64,000 nucleotides of DNA, taken from contig DATEDN010000145.1 of assembly GCA_035281645.1 (NCBI GenBank), positions 62,001 to 126,000 on the forward strand, written 5' to 3'. The stretch's first letter is position 1; each line of letters begins with the position of its first letter. A program made the position numbers and the translations under genes. Under the pieces are notes generated by a model that was not told the origin of the DNA, did not search any database, and worked only from the letters and a program-made list of their open reading frames with translations. This stretch comes from JACCTH01 sp035281645. Lineage in GTDB: Bacteria; Actinomycetota; Acidimicrobiia; Spongiisociales; ZC4RG35. This document shows, piece by piece, positions 26,213 through 34,686 of this stretch.

Positions 26213-27751
26213 TCAATCGCCGGCGATGAGATAGACGAGGCGGCCGTCGGGATCGATGCCCAGTCGGAGGCCGAGATAGCCGCTCTCCCGGAACTGGTAG
26301 TACTGCTCGAACTCCGCTGCCGCCAAAATTCCGGAGAGTGCCTGCCAATCTTCTTCGCTGTTAGTGGCGTGGACCGCCGGCCAGGAATAGACGCCGGCGC
26401 CATCGAGAGCCGGATCGGCGTTGAGGATCCTGGTCGTCATCGAGAGGACGTCGAAGCCAAGGCGAGCGCTGTGGATCCAGGTTCGCATCGGGTCTTCTTC
26501 GCCTCCAAACGTGAAGGCGGCGTTGTCTTCGAGCACGACCTCGGCCAGCCTGCCCATCTCACAGCCCGACGCCAGCTCAAAGATCAGCTGCCGTTTGGCT
26601 TCCACTACTTCCGGTAGACCCTGGGGAGCCAATGCCGGCAGGTCGAGGGGCGTGCAGGGGATCTCACCCAAACCCGATCCAAGAGAGGCCGCTGCGTCGA
26701 CGGTGAGCTCGGGCACGAGTGCAAAGGTGCTGGAACCTTCGATCTCGGTCTGAGGCACGAATGAGTCGCCACTGAAGTCGCCGACGACCACTGAGGTGCC
26801 ACCCACCGCCACGGTGCTGAGGTCCAAAGCCTCGATCTGCCAACCGTCGACAGGGCTCGCCCCGAGGTCTTGGCCGGAAGTGGTCAGATGCCGGAGAACG
26901 CGACCATCCGATCCGTCTTCGAGGACGTACAGCGAATCACCGCTGAGGGCAACGTCGTTGATCGAAGCCGGGTGGCAGTCGGGAAAGCCTTCGGGCATCT
27001 GCTGACCGCCCGTCGCGAAGAGGTCGATCTCGGGGCAATCGATGCCACGTACCAGGGCCAGTACAGAGTCTGAAAGCGAAGCGGCTATCAATTCCGAGGT
27101 GGCGGGGATCACCACCTCCTGGTTCTGGCCATCGAGGTCCAAGCTGACGACAGCGCTCGTCCCCTGCGAGTCCAGCCGGTAATAGACGCGACCGTTGCTC
27201 ACTCCGACGGGCGTTATCAAGCCTTGAGGCGGAGGCGCCGCCACCGGTTGAGGAGTCACCGCTCCGGCGGGGAGCCAGAGCAACGTGCCCTGATCCCAGG
27301 GAAGGGGGCTCACCTCGTGGGTGAAGACCAGCCCTCCCTCTCCGTCGCTTACCACCCACGAGATGCCTTCGTAGTAGGGGTCGCTTTCGAGGGCGCCGGT
27401 GGCTCCGTCGGTGCCGAGCACCGTCCAAGAGATTCCCTCGGGGCCGGCGGTCACCACCGCCGCTCCCGCTGTGACGACAGGAAGGGCGGTTGTCGTCGGG
27501 CTGGGAGCGGCGGTGGTGGGGGTCGTGGGGCCAGTGGTTGATGGGCTGACGACCACTTCGCTGCCGGGGCGCAGAGCGAGCACAATGACGACCAACCCGG
27601 CGACGACGACCATCCCCGAAAGGGCGCCGATGATCCTTCGCTGCCGGCGACGCTGGGCTACCTCGATCGCCCGCCGGTACTCGCCGGGGTCGAGCGCCAG
27701 CCGCTCGGCAGTGTCATGCAATTCGTTCCTGATTCGATCCTCAAGCCTCAT
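26213..27751 (-). CDS. Membrane protein paired with an ECF sigma factor (putative anti-sigma or sensor)
   Basis: 512-residue bitopic protein. The cytoplasmic N-terminus (LEDRIRNELHDTAERLALDPGEYRRAIEVAQRRRQRR) is short and helical, with one membrane helix at about 41-60 (IIGALSGMVVVAGLVVIVLAL). A Thr/Pro-rich linker (about 68-92) leads to a large outside domain with repeated WxxxDGxxG/beta strands suggesting a propeller, and a C-terminal alpha/beta part. It overlaps the sigma gene by 11 bases, the standard position for an anti-sigma factor, but no ZAS or RskA-type domain is evident, so the role is inferred from position. A palindromic repeat follows the stop codon. Confidence 0.7.
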   Translation of the reverse strand: MRLEDRIRNELHDTAERLALDPGEYRRAIEVAQRRRQRRIIGALSGMVVVAGLVVIVLALRPGSEVVVSPSTTGPTTPTTAAPSPTTTALPVVTAGAAVVTAGPEGISWTVLGTDGATGALESDPYYEGISWVVSDGEGGLVFTHEVSPLPWDQGTLLWLPAGAVTPQPVAAPPPQGLITPVGVSNGRVYYRLDSQGTSAVVSLDLDGQNQEVVIPATSELIAASLSDSVLALVRGIDCPEIDLFATGGQQMPEGFPDCHPASINDVALSGDSLYVLEDGSDGRVLRHLTTSGQDLGASPVDGWQIEALDLSTVAVGGTSVVVGDFSGDSFVPQTEIEGSSTFALVPELTVDAAASLGSGLGEIPCTPLDLPALAPQGLPEVVEAKRQLIFELASGCEMGRLAEVVLEDNAAFTFGGEEDPMRTWIHSARLGFDVLSMTTRILNADPALDGAGVYSWPAVHATNSEEDWQALSGILAAAEFEQYYQFRESGYLGLRLGIDPDGRLVYLIAGD

Positions 27752-28253
27752 GGTTCATCCCCAATTGCTGCCGAAGTTCCGCCATCGCTCGGTGCAGCCG
27801 GCTCTTCACGGTGCCTGGCCTGATTCCCAAAGCCCGCGCCACATCGTCGGTGCTCCAATCGAGATAGTGGCGAAGCACCACCACCGCTCTCGCGTCCAAT
27901 GGCAAGGCCTTCACGGCCCGGTCGAGATCAGGGTCGGTAAAGCTGACTTCGGTCGAGCGTTCTGGAACCTGATCGGCGAGTACTTCCCGCTTCCGCTTGC
28001 GGAGCCTCGAACGTGCCCAGTTGAGTCCCACTCGATAGGTCCAGCCGGCCTGGTTGTCGAAACCGGAGACGGTGCGCCAGTGCTGATAGGTGCGGGTCAT
28101 CGCCTCGTCCACCGCCTCCGCCGCCAGATCGCGATTACCCAATGTCAACGCCAGTGCCCGAAAGATGTGCTGGCGATTGGTGCGATAAAAGGCCTCGAAG
28201 GAGGACTCCTGCATCCGAACGACCGGAATCTCGCCGGTGTCGGTCGCCATCAT
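27741..28253 (-). CDS. ECF-family RNA polymerase sigma factor
   Basis: 170-residue sigma-70 family factor with only regions 2 and 4. Region 2 is FEAFYRTNRQHIFRALALTLG and the following helix (AEAVDEAMTRTYQHW). Region 4 is VVVLRHYLDWSTDDVARALG followed by IRPGTVKSRLHRAMAELR, the helix-turn-helix for the -35 element. ATG at 28253, or 28250 in the tandem ATGATG. It overlaps the membrane partner gene downstream, so the two are translated together. An ECF-type promoter (AACC, 16 bases, CGTC) lies about 30 bases upstream, pointing to autoregulation. The signal sensed is unknown. Confidence 0.88.
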   Translation of the reverse strand: MMATDTGEIPVVRMQESSFEAFYRTNRQHIFRALALTLGNRDLAAEAVDEAMTRTYQHWRTVSGFDNQAGWTYRVGLNWARSRLRKRKREVLADQVPERSTEVSFTDPDLDRAVKALPLDARAVVVLRHYLDWSTDDVARALGIRPGTVKSRLHRAMAELRQQLGMNHEA

Positions 28254-28283
28254 CTCTTGTTCGCTGCCAGGGGGCTCACGTCG

Positions 28284-28314
28284 CTTAGACGCCCGGCTGC
28301 TTTTTTTGGTTCTC
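28284..28314 (-). promoter_or_regulatory. Predicted ECF-type promoter of the sigma factor gene
   Basis: On the minus strand GAGAACC (28308-28314) is followed by exactly 16 bases and CGTCTAAG (28284-28291). This fits the general ECF pattern of a GAAC/AACC -35 and a CGTC -10. It would start transcription about 23 bases before the sigma factor ATG. The match is by eye; other ECF groups recognise similar boxes. Confidence 0.5.
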
Positions 28315-28321
28315 AGACCGA

Positions 28322-29458
28322 CTACAGCCCCATTGCTCTTACGAAGAAAGTTGCCATCTCGTCCCGGGTGAGGGTTCGAATCGGACAGTACTTGGCAGGG
28401 TCGTCGGGATCACAACCAATCGTGATCCCTGCCTGTCGGAGGGCGTTGATCGAGGCCTGAAAGGCAGAGCCGTTGTCGTCGTCGAAGTAGTCGGTCGACG
28501 ATGCCGGAAGGTTGAAGGTTCGAACCAAGAGCTCCGCCATCTGTTCGCGGGGTAGAGCGTCATCCTCGCAAAAATTGCGCTCCCCGCAGCCGAAACCGAT
28601 GCCGCTGGCGGTGATGGCGTTGGCTGCCACTTCGTAGGGCGATCCATTGTCGTCGTCGTAGTAGTCGTTGGTGGTGGGGGAGAGGTTCAACAACCGGAAG
28701 ATGAAGAGCGCAATCTGTCCTCGGCTCAGAGTCTGTAAGGGGCAGTAGCGGCTTGGAGCACAGCCAATGGTGATGCCGTTCTCGTAAAGCTTCTCGATGT
28801 TGGCTTCATGAGGGTTCCCGTCATCGTCAGTGAAGGTGTTGGCTGAGGGGGTGACGTAAGTCCCGCCCGGGCTCAGCAGGCGGGGGGCGGTGAGGAGATA
28901 GGGATACGGATTGATCGGTGAATCGTTGAGGCGAATTTCGAAATGAAGATGGGGTCCGACGCTTTCGGCATTGCCGCTGTCTCCGACCCAACCGATCAAC
29001 TGTCCCTTGGCGACGACGGTTCCCTCGGTGACGGCTATACCCCAACCCTGGCCGTCGTCGGTCCCAGCCGTGTCGTTGTTGAGGTGGATGTACCAGGTCT
29101 CGTAACCGCCCCCGTGATCGAGTGCCAGATAGCAGCAGGTCGAGCCGATCCAGGTAACCACCCCATCCGCCGCCGCCACCACGGGCCATCCCTTGACCCC
29201 GCCGGTCATGATGTCAGTTGCGCCGTGAGTGCGTCCACCCGACCGAGGCTGGTAGAAGTCGTCGATGAAAAAGGTTGGGCCACCAACGACGGGGAAGACG
29301 ATCTGGCTGGCATCGAAGGGCTGTGAGGGGATAAATGCTTCCTCTGCGGAGACAGGGGCTGCTGCGAACGCGACGATGGCAAGGACGGCCAGAACCAAAC
29401 GGCGACTCCTCCACTCCATCCCCGGATTTTCGGCACGAGCCGAGTCTCCCTTGAGCAT
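28322..29458 (-). CDS. Secreted M23 peptidase with three SLH-like repeats
   Basis: 378-residue exported cell-wall protein. Signal peptide at about 14-37 (RRLVLAVLAIVAFAAAPVSA). A lysostaphin-type M23 zinc endopeptidase domain follows: GRTHGATDIM carries the first His and Asp, and GPHLHFEIR the last His ligands. The C-terminal half is three copies of a ~55-residue SLH-like repeat (DDDGNPHEANIEKL ... LSRGQIALFIFRLL; two similar units after). Each has a Cys pair around the GC..P...(Y/F)C segment that may form a disulfide. Such repeats are common in Acidimicrobiia. I use ATG 29458, preceded by GGAGGGG; longer in-frame starts enter the gatC promoter region. Likely anchored to and remodelling the envelope. 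Confidence 0.88.
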   Translation of the reverse strand: MLKGDSARAENPGMEWRSRRLVLAVLAIVAFAAAPVSAEEAFIPSQPFDASQIVFPVVGGPTFFIDDFYQPRSGGRTHGATDIMTGGVKGWPVVAAADGVVTWIGSTCCYLALDHGGGYETWYIHLNNDTAGTDDGQGWGIAVTEGTVVAKGQLIGWVGDSGNAESVGPHLHFEIRLNDSPINPYPYLLTAPRLLSPGGTYVTPSANTFTDDDGNPHEANIEKLYENGITIGCAPSRYCPLQTLSRGQIALFIFRLLNLSPTTNDYYDDDNGSPYEVAANAITASGIGFGCGERNFCEDDALPREQMAELLVRTFNLPASSTDYFDDDNGSAFQASINALRQAGITIGCDPDDPAKYCPIRTLTRDEMATFFVRAMGL

Positions 29459-29581
29459 CTGACCCCCTCCGGGCGACAGGCAACCTGGGGCAGCTAAGCA
29501 GTGCCCCCGGAGAGCCGCAACCGGGAATGGCCAGAGCGGGCCCCACCTAAACTTGAGTCCTTCCGCCGTCCGGAAAGTCCT

Positions 29582-29869
29582 ATGCCTGTTGACATCGATA
29601 TCGCTTACGTAGCTCGGCTCGCCCGTCTGGGTTTGTCGGCGGAAGAGCTTTCCTTCTACCGCGATCAGCTCGGAGTGATCCTCGAGCACGCCGCCAAGGT
29701 CCAAGGAGTTGATACCGAGGGCTTCGAGGCGACAGCTCACCCCTTGGGGATCGTCAACCAGTTCCGTCCCGACGAGATTCGACCCTCCCTCGACCGAGAC
29801 GAGGTCTTGGCCGCAGCACCAGCGACCGAAGGGGTCTACTTCGTAGTCCCGCCGGCCCTCGAGGGCTGA
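29582..29869 (+). CDS. gatC: Asp/Glu-tRNA amidotransferase subunit C
   Basis: 95-residue subunit that stabilises GatA in the amidotransferase converting misacylated Glu-tRNA(Gln) and Asp-tRNA(Asn). Hallmarks are IDIAYVARLARLGLSAEEL at the N-terminus, LEHAAKVQGVDTEGFEATAHPLG, and LRPDE-type FRPDEIRPSLDRDEVLAAAP before the C-terminal FVVPPALEG. The ATG at 29582 begins the conserved part; an upstream in-frame codon at 29501 lies in the divergent promoter region. The stop overlaps the gatA ATG by one base. Confidence 0.95.
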   Translation: MPVDIDIAYVARLARLGLSAEELSFYRDQLGVILEHAAKVQGVDTEGFEATAHPLGIVNQFRPDEIRPSLDRDEVLAAAPATEGVYFVVPPALEG

Positions 29870-31329
29870 TGGCAGATTTCACGATTGCGAGTGCCGGGAG
29901 CGCTCTGGCGGCCGGGGAGATCTCCGCCACCGAGTTGCTCGAGTCGGTCCTGGCCCGGGCTTCGTTGACCGAGGCCGACCTTCACAGTTTTCTCACCATC
30001 GACCATGAGGGAGCGCAAGCCGCGGCCGCTGCTTCCAATGAGCGGTTGCGGCGCGGCCAGTCGCGCGGACCCCTCGAGGGCGTGCCACTGGCTGTGAAGG
30101 ACAACTTCTGTACTCGCCATCTAGAAACGACCTGCGGTAGCAAGATTCTTTTCGGCTATCGCCCTCCATACGATGCCACCGCGGTGGCCCGGCTTCGAGC
30201 TGCTGGTGCGGTTTTGGTGGGGAAGACCAATTGCGATGAGTTCGCCATGGGCTCATCCACCGAGAACTCCGCCTTTGGGCCCACCCGCAATCCCTGGAAC
30301 CCGGAAAGGGTCCCGGGAGGAAGCTCGGGAGGATCGGCGGCGGCGGTAGCGGTGGGGTCGGTGCTCGGAGCCTTTGGCTCGGACACCGGCGGCTCGATTC
30401 GTCAACCGGCCGCGCTCTGCGGCGTGGTCGGATTCAAACCCACCTACGGCTTGGTCAGCAGATACGGGCTGGTGGCGTTCGCCTCGAGTCTCGATCAGAT
30501 CGGTCCCTTCGCCCGCACCGTTGCCGACGCCTTGACCCTGTTCGAAGCGGTGGCAGGTCACGATCCCCTCGACGCCACCTCGTACCAGGGTCCCGTACCC
30601 GAAATTCGCCCGACGTTGGCCGAGGGAGTCAGCGGTCTCCGGGTGGGAATCGTGCGGGAGCTCGGGGGCGAGGGCTATGACGCCGAGGTGGCAGCCGCCA
30701 CCTCGGCCATGGTGGACAAGCTGGCGGACGAGGGAGCCAAGGTTTCGGAGGTGTCCCTGCCCTCATTCGAGGTGGCCCTCTCGGTCTATTACCTCATCGC
30801 TCCCGCCGAGTGTTCGGCAAACCTGGCGCGCTTCGATGGGGTTCGTTATGGGCTCCGGGTTCCCGGCGACACCGTCGAGGAAATGATGGCGCGTACTCGG
30901 GCGGAGGGGTTCGGGCCCGAGGTCACGCGGCGGATTCTGCTCGGCACCTATGCGCTTTCGGCTGGCTATTACGACGCCTTCTATGGAAAAGCCCAGAAGG
31001 TTCGGAGCCGGCTGATCGCCGAGATGGCGACGGTTTTCGAACAGGCCGACGTGCTGGTCTCGCCCACCAGCCCGACCACCGCCTTCGAACTCGGAGCCAA
31101 GACCCAGGATCCGCTGGCCATGTACCTCTCCGATGTCTGCACGATCCCCGCCAACCTCGCCGGGACCCCGGCAATTTCGGTGCCGATCGGACTCGATTCG
31201 GCTGGGCTTCCGATCGGCTTTCAGATCATGGCCCCGGCCCTCGGCGAGAAGGTCATGTTTCAAACTGCGACGGCGGTGGAGGCCCTAGCCAGCTTTGAGG
31301 CACGGCCGCCGTTGGCGGTGAGCCCATGA
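29869..31329 (+). CDS. gatA: Asp/Glu-tRNA amidotransferase subunit A
   Basis: Amidase-signature glutaminase that delivers ammonia to GatB; 486 residues. The Ser-cisSer-Lys triad is visible: Lys in GVPLAVKDNFCTRHL, cis-Ser in PGGSSGGSAAAVAVG and Ser in GSDTGGSIRQPAALCGVVGFKPTYGLVSRYGLVAFASSLDQIGP. The rest follows the family to the C-terminus (SVPIGLDSAGLPIGFQIM). ATG at 29869 overlaps gatC by one base, and its end overlaps gatB by ATGA. Presence of gatCAB implies indirect formation of Gln-tRNA and/or Asn-tRNA. Confidence 0.97.
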   Translation: MADFTIASAGSALAAGEISATELLESVLARASLTEADLHSFLTIDHEGAQAAAAASNERLRRGQSRGPLEGVPLAVKDNFCTRHLETTCGSKILFGYRPPYDATAVARLRAAGAVLVGKTNCDEFAMGSSTENSAFGPTRNPWNPERVPGGSSGGSAAAVAVGSVLGAFGSDTGGSIRQPAALCGVVGFKPTYGLVSRYGLVAFASSLDQIGPFARTVADALTLFEAVAGHDPLDATSYQGPVPEIRPTLAEGVSGLRVGIVRELGGEGYDAEVAAATSAMVDKLADEGAKVSEVSLPSFEVALSVYYLIAPAECSANLARFDGVRYGLRVPGDTVEEMMARTRAEGFGPEVTRRILLGTYALSAGYYDAFYGKAQKVRSRLIAEMATVFEQADVLVSPTSPTTAFELGAKTQDPLAMYLSDVCTIPANLAGTPAISVPIGLDSAGLPIGFQIMAPALGEKVMFQTATAVEALASFEARPPLAVSP

Positions 31330-32771
31330 ACTCGGCCTGGGAACCGGTGATCGGGATTGAGGTGCATGTTGAGCTCAGCACCCAGTCGAAGATGTTTTGC
31401 GGGTGCGAGGTCTCCTTCGGCGGGGAGGCCAACGCCAAAGTCTGTCCCACCTGCCTCGGACTCCCGGGGGCTTTGCCGGTGGCCAATAGCGTGGCCATGG
31501 ATTGGATCGTCCGGATCGGCCTCGCCCTCCAATGCGAGGTCAGCGAGAGGTCGGTCTTCCATCGCAAGAACTACTTCTATGCCGACCTGCCCAAGAACTA
31601 CCAGGTCAGCCAGTTTGATCTGCCCGTGTGCCGCGATGGATTCCTCGATGTAACCGTGGGCGAAGAGACCAGGCGGATCGGAATCGAGCGAGCCCACATG
31701 GAAGAGGACACCGGAAAGAGCCTCCATCAGGGAGACGGGGGCCGAATCCACAGCGCCACGTCGACCCTGCTCGACTTCAACCGTTCGGGAGTGCCGCTGG
31801 TCGAGATCGTTTCCCGGCCCGACCTGCGCTCGGCAACCGAGGCCCGGGCATATGCCCAAGACCTGCGCAATCTGGTGGCCGAACTCGGTGTTTCCGATGC
31901 CCGGATGGAGGCCGGCTCGATCCGCTTCGACGCCAACGTGTCGGTGCGCACGATGGGCACCGACGCCTTGGGCACCAAGGTCGAGATCAAGAACATGAAC
32001 TCGTTCCGATCGTTGGAGCGGGCCATCGCCTCTGAAATCGATCGCCAAGTGGCTCTCCTCGAGAAGGGAGAGAAGGTCCGTCAGGAGACCAGGCACTGGG
32101 ACGAGGAGGCCGGGGCTACGCACAGCATGCGCAGCAAGGAAGAGAGTTCGGACTATCGCTACTTCGCCGAGCCCGATCTCCTGCCCCTGGTCTTTCCGGC
32201 CGACAAGGTCGAGGGGCTCCGGGCCGGGCTTCCCGAGCTACCGGCGGATCGCCGGGCGCGGTTGGAAGGACTGGGGATCGCGCCGCACACCGCCCGGGCC
32301 CTGGCCCACGCCGATGCCGAGTTGCGACGGACCTTCGAAGAGGCGGTGGCATTAGGCGCTCCGCCGACGACCGCCGCCAACTGGGTGGCGGGTGAGCTGA
32401 CGGCGGCGACCCGCCGGCTCGAAACCCCTGCCACTCTCGACGGGCGGTTGCTCTTCGGCCTGATCGAGATGACCGAGGAGGGAAGACTTTCATCATCGGC
32501 GGCCAAGGAGGTTCTCGTTGAAATGCTGACAACTGGCGATGAGGCCGAAGTCGTCGCGGCGCGGCTCGACTTGATTCAGATCTCGGACACATCTGCCCTC
32601 GAGGCCGCGGTCTCCGAAGTCGTGAACTCGCAACCGGAGGCGGTGGAGCGCTATCGATCCGGCGAGCAGAAGGTGTTCGGCTTCCTGGTGGGGATGGTGA
32701 TGAAGGCAACTGCGGGAAAGGCCGATCCCAAGCTCGTCAACCAGATATTGAGGCAACACCTCGAAACCTAA
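31326..32771 (+). CDS. gatB: Asp/Glu-tRNA amidotransferase subunit B
   Basis: Kinase and transamidation subunit, 481 residues. N-terminal signature EPVIGIEVHVELSTQSKMFCGC with metal-binding cysteines (C in FCGCEVSF and CPTCLGLPG), then FHRKNYFYADLPKNYQVSQFDLP, EDTGKSLHQG, DFNRSGVPLVEIVSRPDLRS and the C-terminal helical YqeY-like tail. ATG at 31326 overlaps the gatA stop. Its last two sense codons and TAA stop lie inside palindromic repeat copy B, so the repeat sets the protein's C-terminus. Confidence 0.97.
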   Translation: MNSAWEPVIGIEVHVELSTQSKMFCGCEVSFGGEANAKVCPTCLGLPGALPVANSVAMDWIVRIGLALQCEVSERSVFHRKNYFYADLPKNYQVSQFDLPVCRDGFLDVTVGEETRRIGIERAHMEEDTGKSLHQGDGGRIHSATSTLLDFNRSGVPLVEIVSRPDLRSATEARAYAQDLRNLVAELGVSDARMEAGSIRFDANVSVRTMGTDALGTKVEIKNMNSFRSLERAIASEIDRQVALLEKGEKVRQETRHWDEEAGATHSMRSKEESSDYRYFAEPDLLPLVFPADKVEGLRAGLPELPADRRARLEGLGIAPHTARALAHADAELRRTFEEAVALGAPPTTAANWVAGELTAATRRLETPATLDGRLLFGLIEMTEEGRLSSSAAKEVLVEMLTTGDEAEVVAARLDLIQISDTSALEAAVSEVVNSQPEAVERYRSGEQKVFGFLVGMVMKATAGKADPKLVNQILRQHLET

Positions 32772-32815
32772 GGCTGTAAGCGGCGGTTTCCGCGGCCTAT
32801 AGCATTAGGTTTCGG
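32762..32815. repeat. Palindromic repeat family 2, copy B
   Basis: Outer arms CGAAACCTAA and TTAGGTTTCG are perfectly complementary (32762-32771, 32805-32814). The interior is near-palindromic and matches copy A (opposite orientation) over 49 bases with five differences. It fills the space between the convergent ends of gatB and the ABC transporter gene and contains the gatB stop codon. No T-tract on either side. Confidence 0.85.
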
Positions 32816-32820
32816 TGCGG

Positions 32821-34686
32821 CTAGCGGTAGGCCTCTGCCTGCATCGTGTACATCTCGGCGTAGCGGCCGGCGGCGGCGATCAGTTCGGCATGGGTGCCGG
32901 CTTCGACCACCCTTCCCTCGTGCAAGACATAGACCCGGTCGGCGGCCCGTACCGAGGAAAAGCGGTGCGAGATGAGCAATACCGTTCGGCCGGCGAGCAA
33001 GGTGCGAATGCGGGCAAACAATTCGTGCTCGGCTCTGGCGTCGAGGGAGGCGGTGGGTTCGTCGAGGATGATCAAGGGCGCATCTCGGAAAAACGCTCGG
33101 GCTAAGGCGATCCTCTGCCACTGCCCGACCGAGAGGTCTACCCCACCAAGGAACTCGGGACCGAGAAGGGTTTCATAACCCCGCGGCAGCTTGTCGATGA
33201 ATTCATCCGCCCCGGCCTGACGGGCGGCATCGAGCAACGTCGGACCTTGCGTCCCGTTGTCGGAATAGCCGATGTTGTCGAAGACGATGTTGCCGAAAGC
33301 GATATTGCCAAAGCCGATGTTGCTGGTTACGTCCAGGTGGTAGCGAATGAAGTCCTGGAAGATCACGGCCACCTTTTTCGAGAGCTCGGTTTGATCGAGA
33401 GAAGAGATGTCGATCCCGTCCCAGGTGATCCGTCCCGAGGCAGGGGCGTAGAGGCCGGCGAGAAGTTTCGCCAGTGTCGACTTGCCGGAGCCGTTCTCGC
33501 CGACCAGTGCCACGATCTCACCGGCATCGATGTGAAGCGAGACATCGATCAGGGCCGGTTCCTGACTGCTCGGGTAGGTGAAGGTCACGTCTTCGGCAAC
33601 GATGGCCTTGAACCCGGATGGTGGCGGACTGGTCGCTTCAAGCGGTGGAGTCCCGAGGGCGAGAAAGGTTTTGAAGTCGTCGAGATAGAAACCAGCCTCG
33701 GACAGGCTGGCGGCTGAATAGCCGGCACCGGTCAGCCGGGCTCCGATAACGGCGATCCCCGCCACTGCAATTCCTGCCTCCGAAAGTGACACCCGTCCGC
33801 TGGAAGCGAGCCAGGCGACGAGGAGAACGGTGGCGCCGAGCACAGTGCCGATCACTGCGGTGGCCAAGAGGGAATAGCGCAGCTGACGTCGAGCCACTTG
33901 ACGAAGGTCGCTGAGGCGCTCGTCGTAGAGACGGTTCCAGCGTCCCAGGAGATAGCGCCCGAGGCCGAAGGCTCGGACCTCCTTGGCCTCATCGCGGCCA
34001 GCCAGAAGATGACCGAGATAGTTGCGCTCGCGATCGCGAGGCGTCATTCGCCAGAAGAAACGCCAGAACTCCGAGCCCCGGCGCGAGGCGGCAAGCCAGG
34101 CGGGGAGCAAGACGACCAAGACCATCGGGATCAACAGCGGTTCGATGGCGATAAGGGCCGCAGCGACGCCGACGACACCGATCAAGGCAGAGGCGATGCC
34201 GCTAAGGCCGTAGACCATGTTGAGGGGCTGGCCAGTGGCCGACTGAACTCGTTGCAGGCGGTTGTGGAAGTCAGGGTGCTCGAACGCTGCCAGGTCGACT
34301 CTGGTTGCCACCTCGAGCGTGGCCTGTTGCATGTGGCGGCCAACCAACTCACCGAGAATCTGCTGCTGCTCGCGTTGCACAGAGGATGCGAACAGGCTCG
34401 CCCCGGTCACGACGGCGAGGGCGACTGCCCAGGGAACAACCGGATCGAAGCCCGACCCGACGCGGTCGACTTCGAGCAGGGCCTGTAATGCCCTCTGCCC
34501 GATAAGGAGCGAAAGCGCCACCGAGACGCCGGAAAAGACCTGAAGCACTGTCGAAAGGATGAACTCCCGCCGGCCGGCGTCGACGATGACCCGCAGGCCG
34601 TGACGGATCAGACGAGGGAGTCGTCTGAGCTCGATCCGGGCGTCCTCCCGGCTTTGGAGGTCGTAGACCGTGACCTGATCAGACAC
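32821..34686 (-). CDS. ABC transporter, fused permease and ATPase (exporter type)
   Basis: 621-residue half-transporter: six membrane helices (residues about 40-320), then an ATPase domain. The permease contains AFEHPDFHNRLQRVQSATGQ, a segment typical of peptide/lantibiotic-type exporters. The ATPase has Walker A GENGSGKST (about 395), Q-loop FQDFIRYHL, Walker B LIILDEPTASLD and the H-loop SHR. Two oddities: the signature reads LSVGQ instead of LSGGQ, and just after the Q-loop a short expansion (FGNIAFGNIVFDNIG) is encoded by 15-base tandem repeats. GTG at 34686 is directly adjacent to the TlpA-like gene stop, so they are coupled. Likely a peptide or lipid exporter; substrate unknown. Confidence 0.88.
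   Translation of the reverse strand: MSDQVTVYDLQSREDARIELRRLPRLIRHGLRVIVDAGRREFILSTVLQVFSGVSVALSLLIGQRALQALLEVDRVGSGFDPVVPWAVALAVVTGASLFASSVQREQQQILGELVGRHMQQATLEVATRVDLAAFEHPDFHNRLQRVQSATGQPLNMVYGLSGIASALIGVVGVAAALIAIEPLLIPMVLVVLLPAWLAASRRGSEFWRFFWRMTPRDRERNYLGHLLAGRDEAKEVRAFGLGRYLLGRWNRLYDERLSDLRQVARRQLRYSLLATAVIGTVLGATVLLVAWLASSGRVSLSEAGIAVAGIAVIGARLTGAGYSAASLSEAGFYLDDFKTFLALGTPPLEATSPPPSGFKAIVAEDVTFTYPSSQEPALIDVSLHIDAGEIVALVGENGSGKSTLAKLLAGLYAPASGRITWDGIDISSLDQTELSKKVAVIFQDFIRYHLDVTSNIGFGNIAFGNIVFDNIGYSDNGTQGPTLLDAARQAGADEFIDKLPRGYETLLGPEFLGGVDLSVGQWQRIALARAFFRDAPLIILDEPTASLDARAEHELFARIRTLLAGRTVLLISHRFSSVRAADRVYVLHEGRVVEAGTHAELIAAAGRYAEMYTMQAEAYR
33271..33324. repeat. 15-base tandem repeat inside the ABC transporter ATPase
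   Basis: Three full units and a partial one of a 15-base motif (consensus GATGTTGCCGAAAGC on the plus strand: 33271-33285, 33286-33300, 33301-33315, then a partial copy). In frame it encodes repeated F-x-N-I residues between Q-loop and signature. It looks like a slippage-type expansion that kept the reading frame. Confidence 0.8.
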
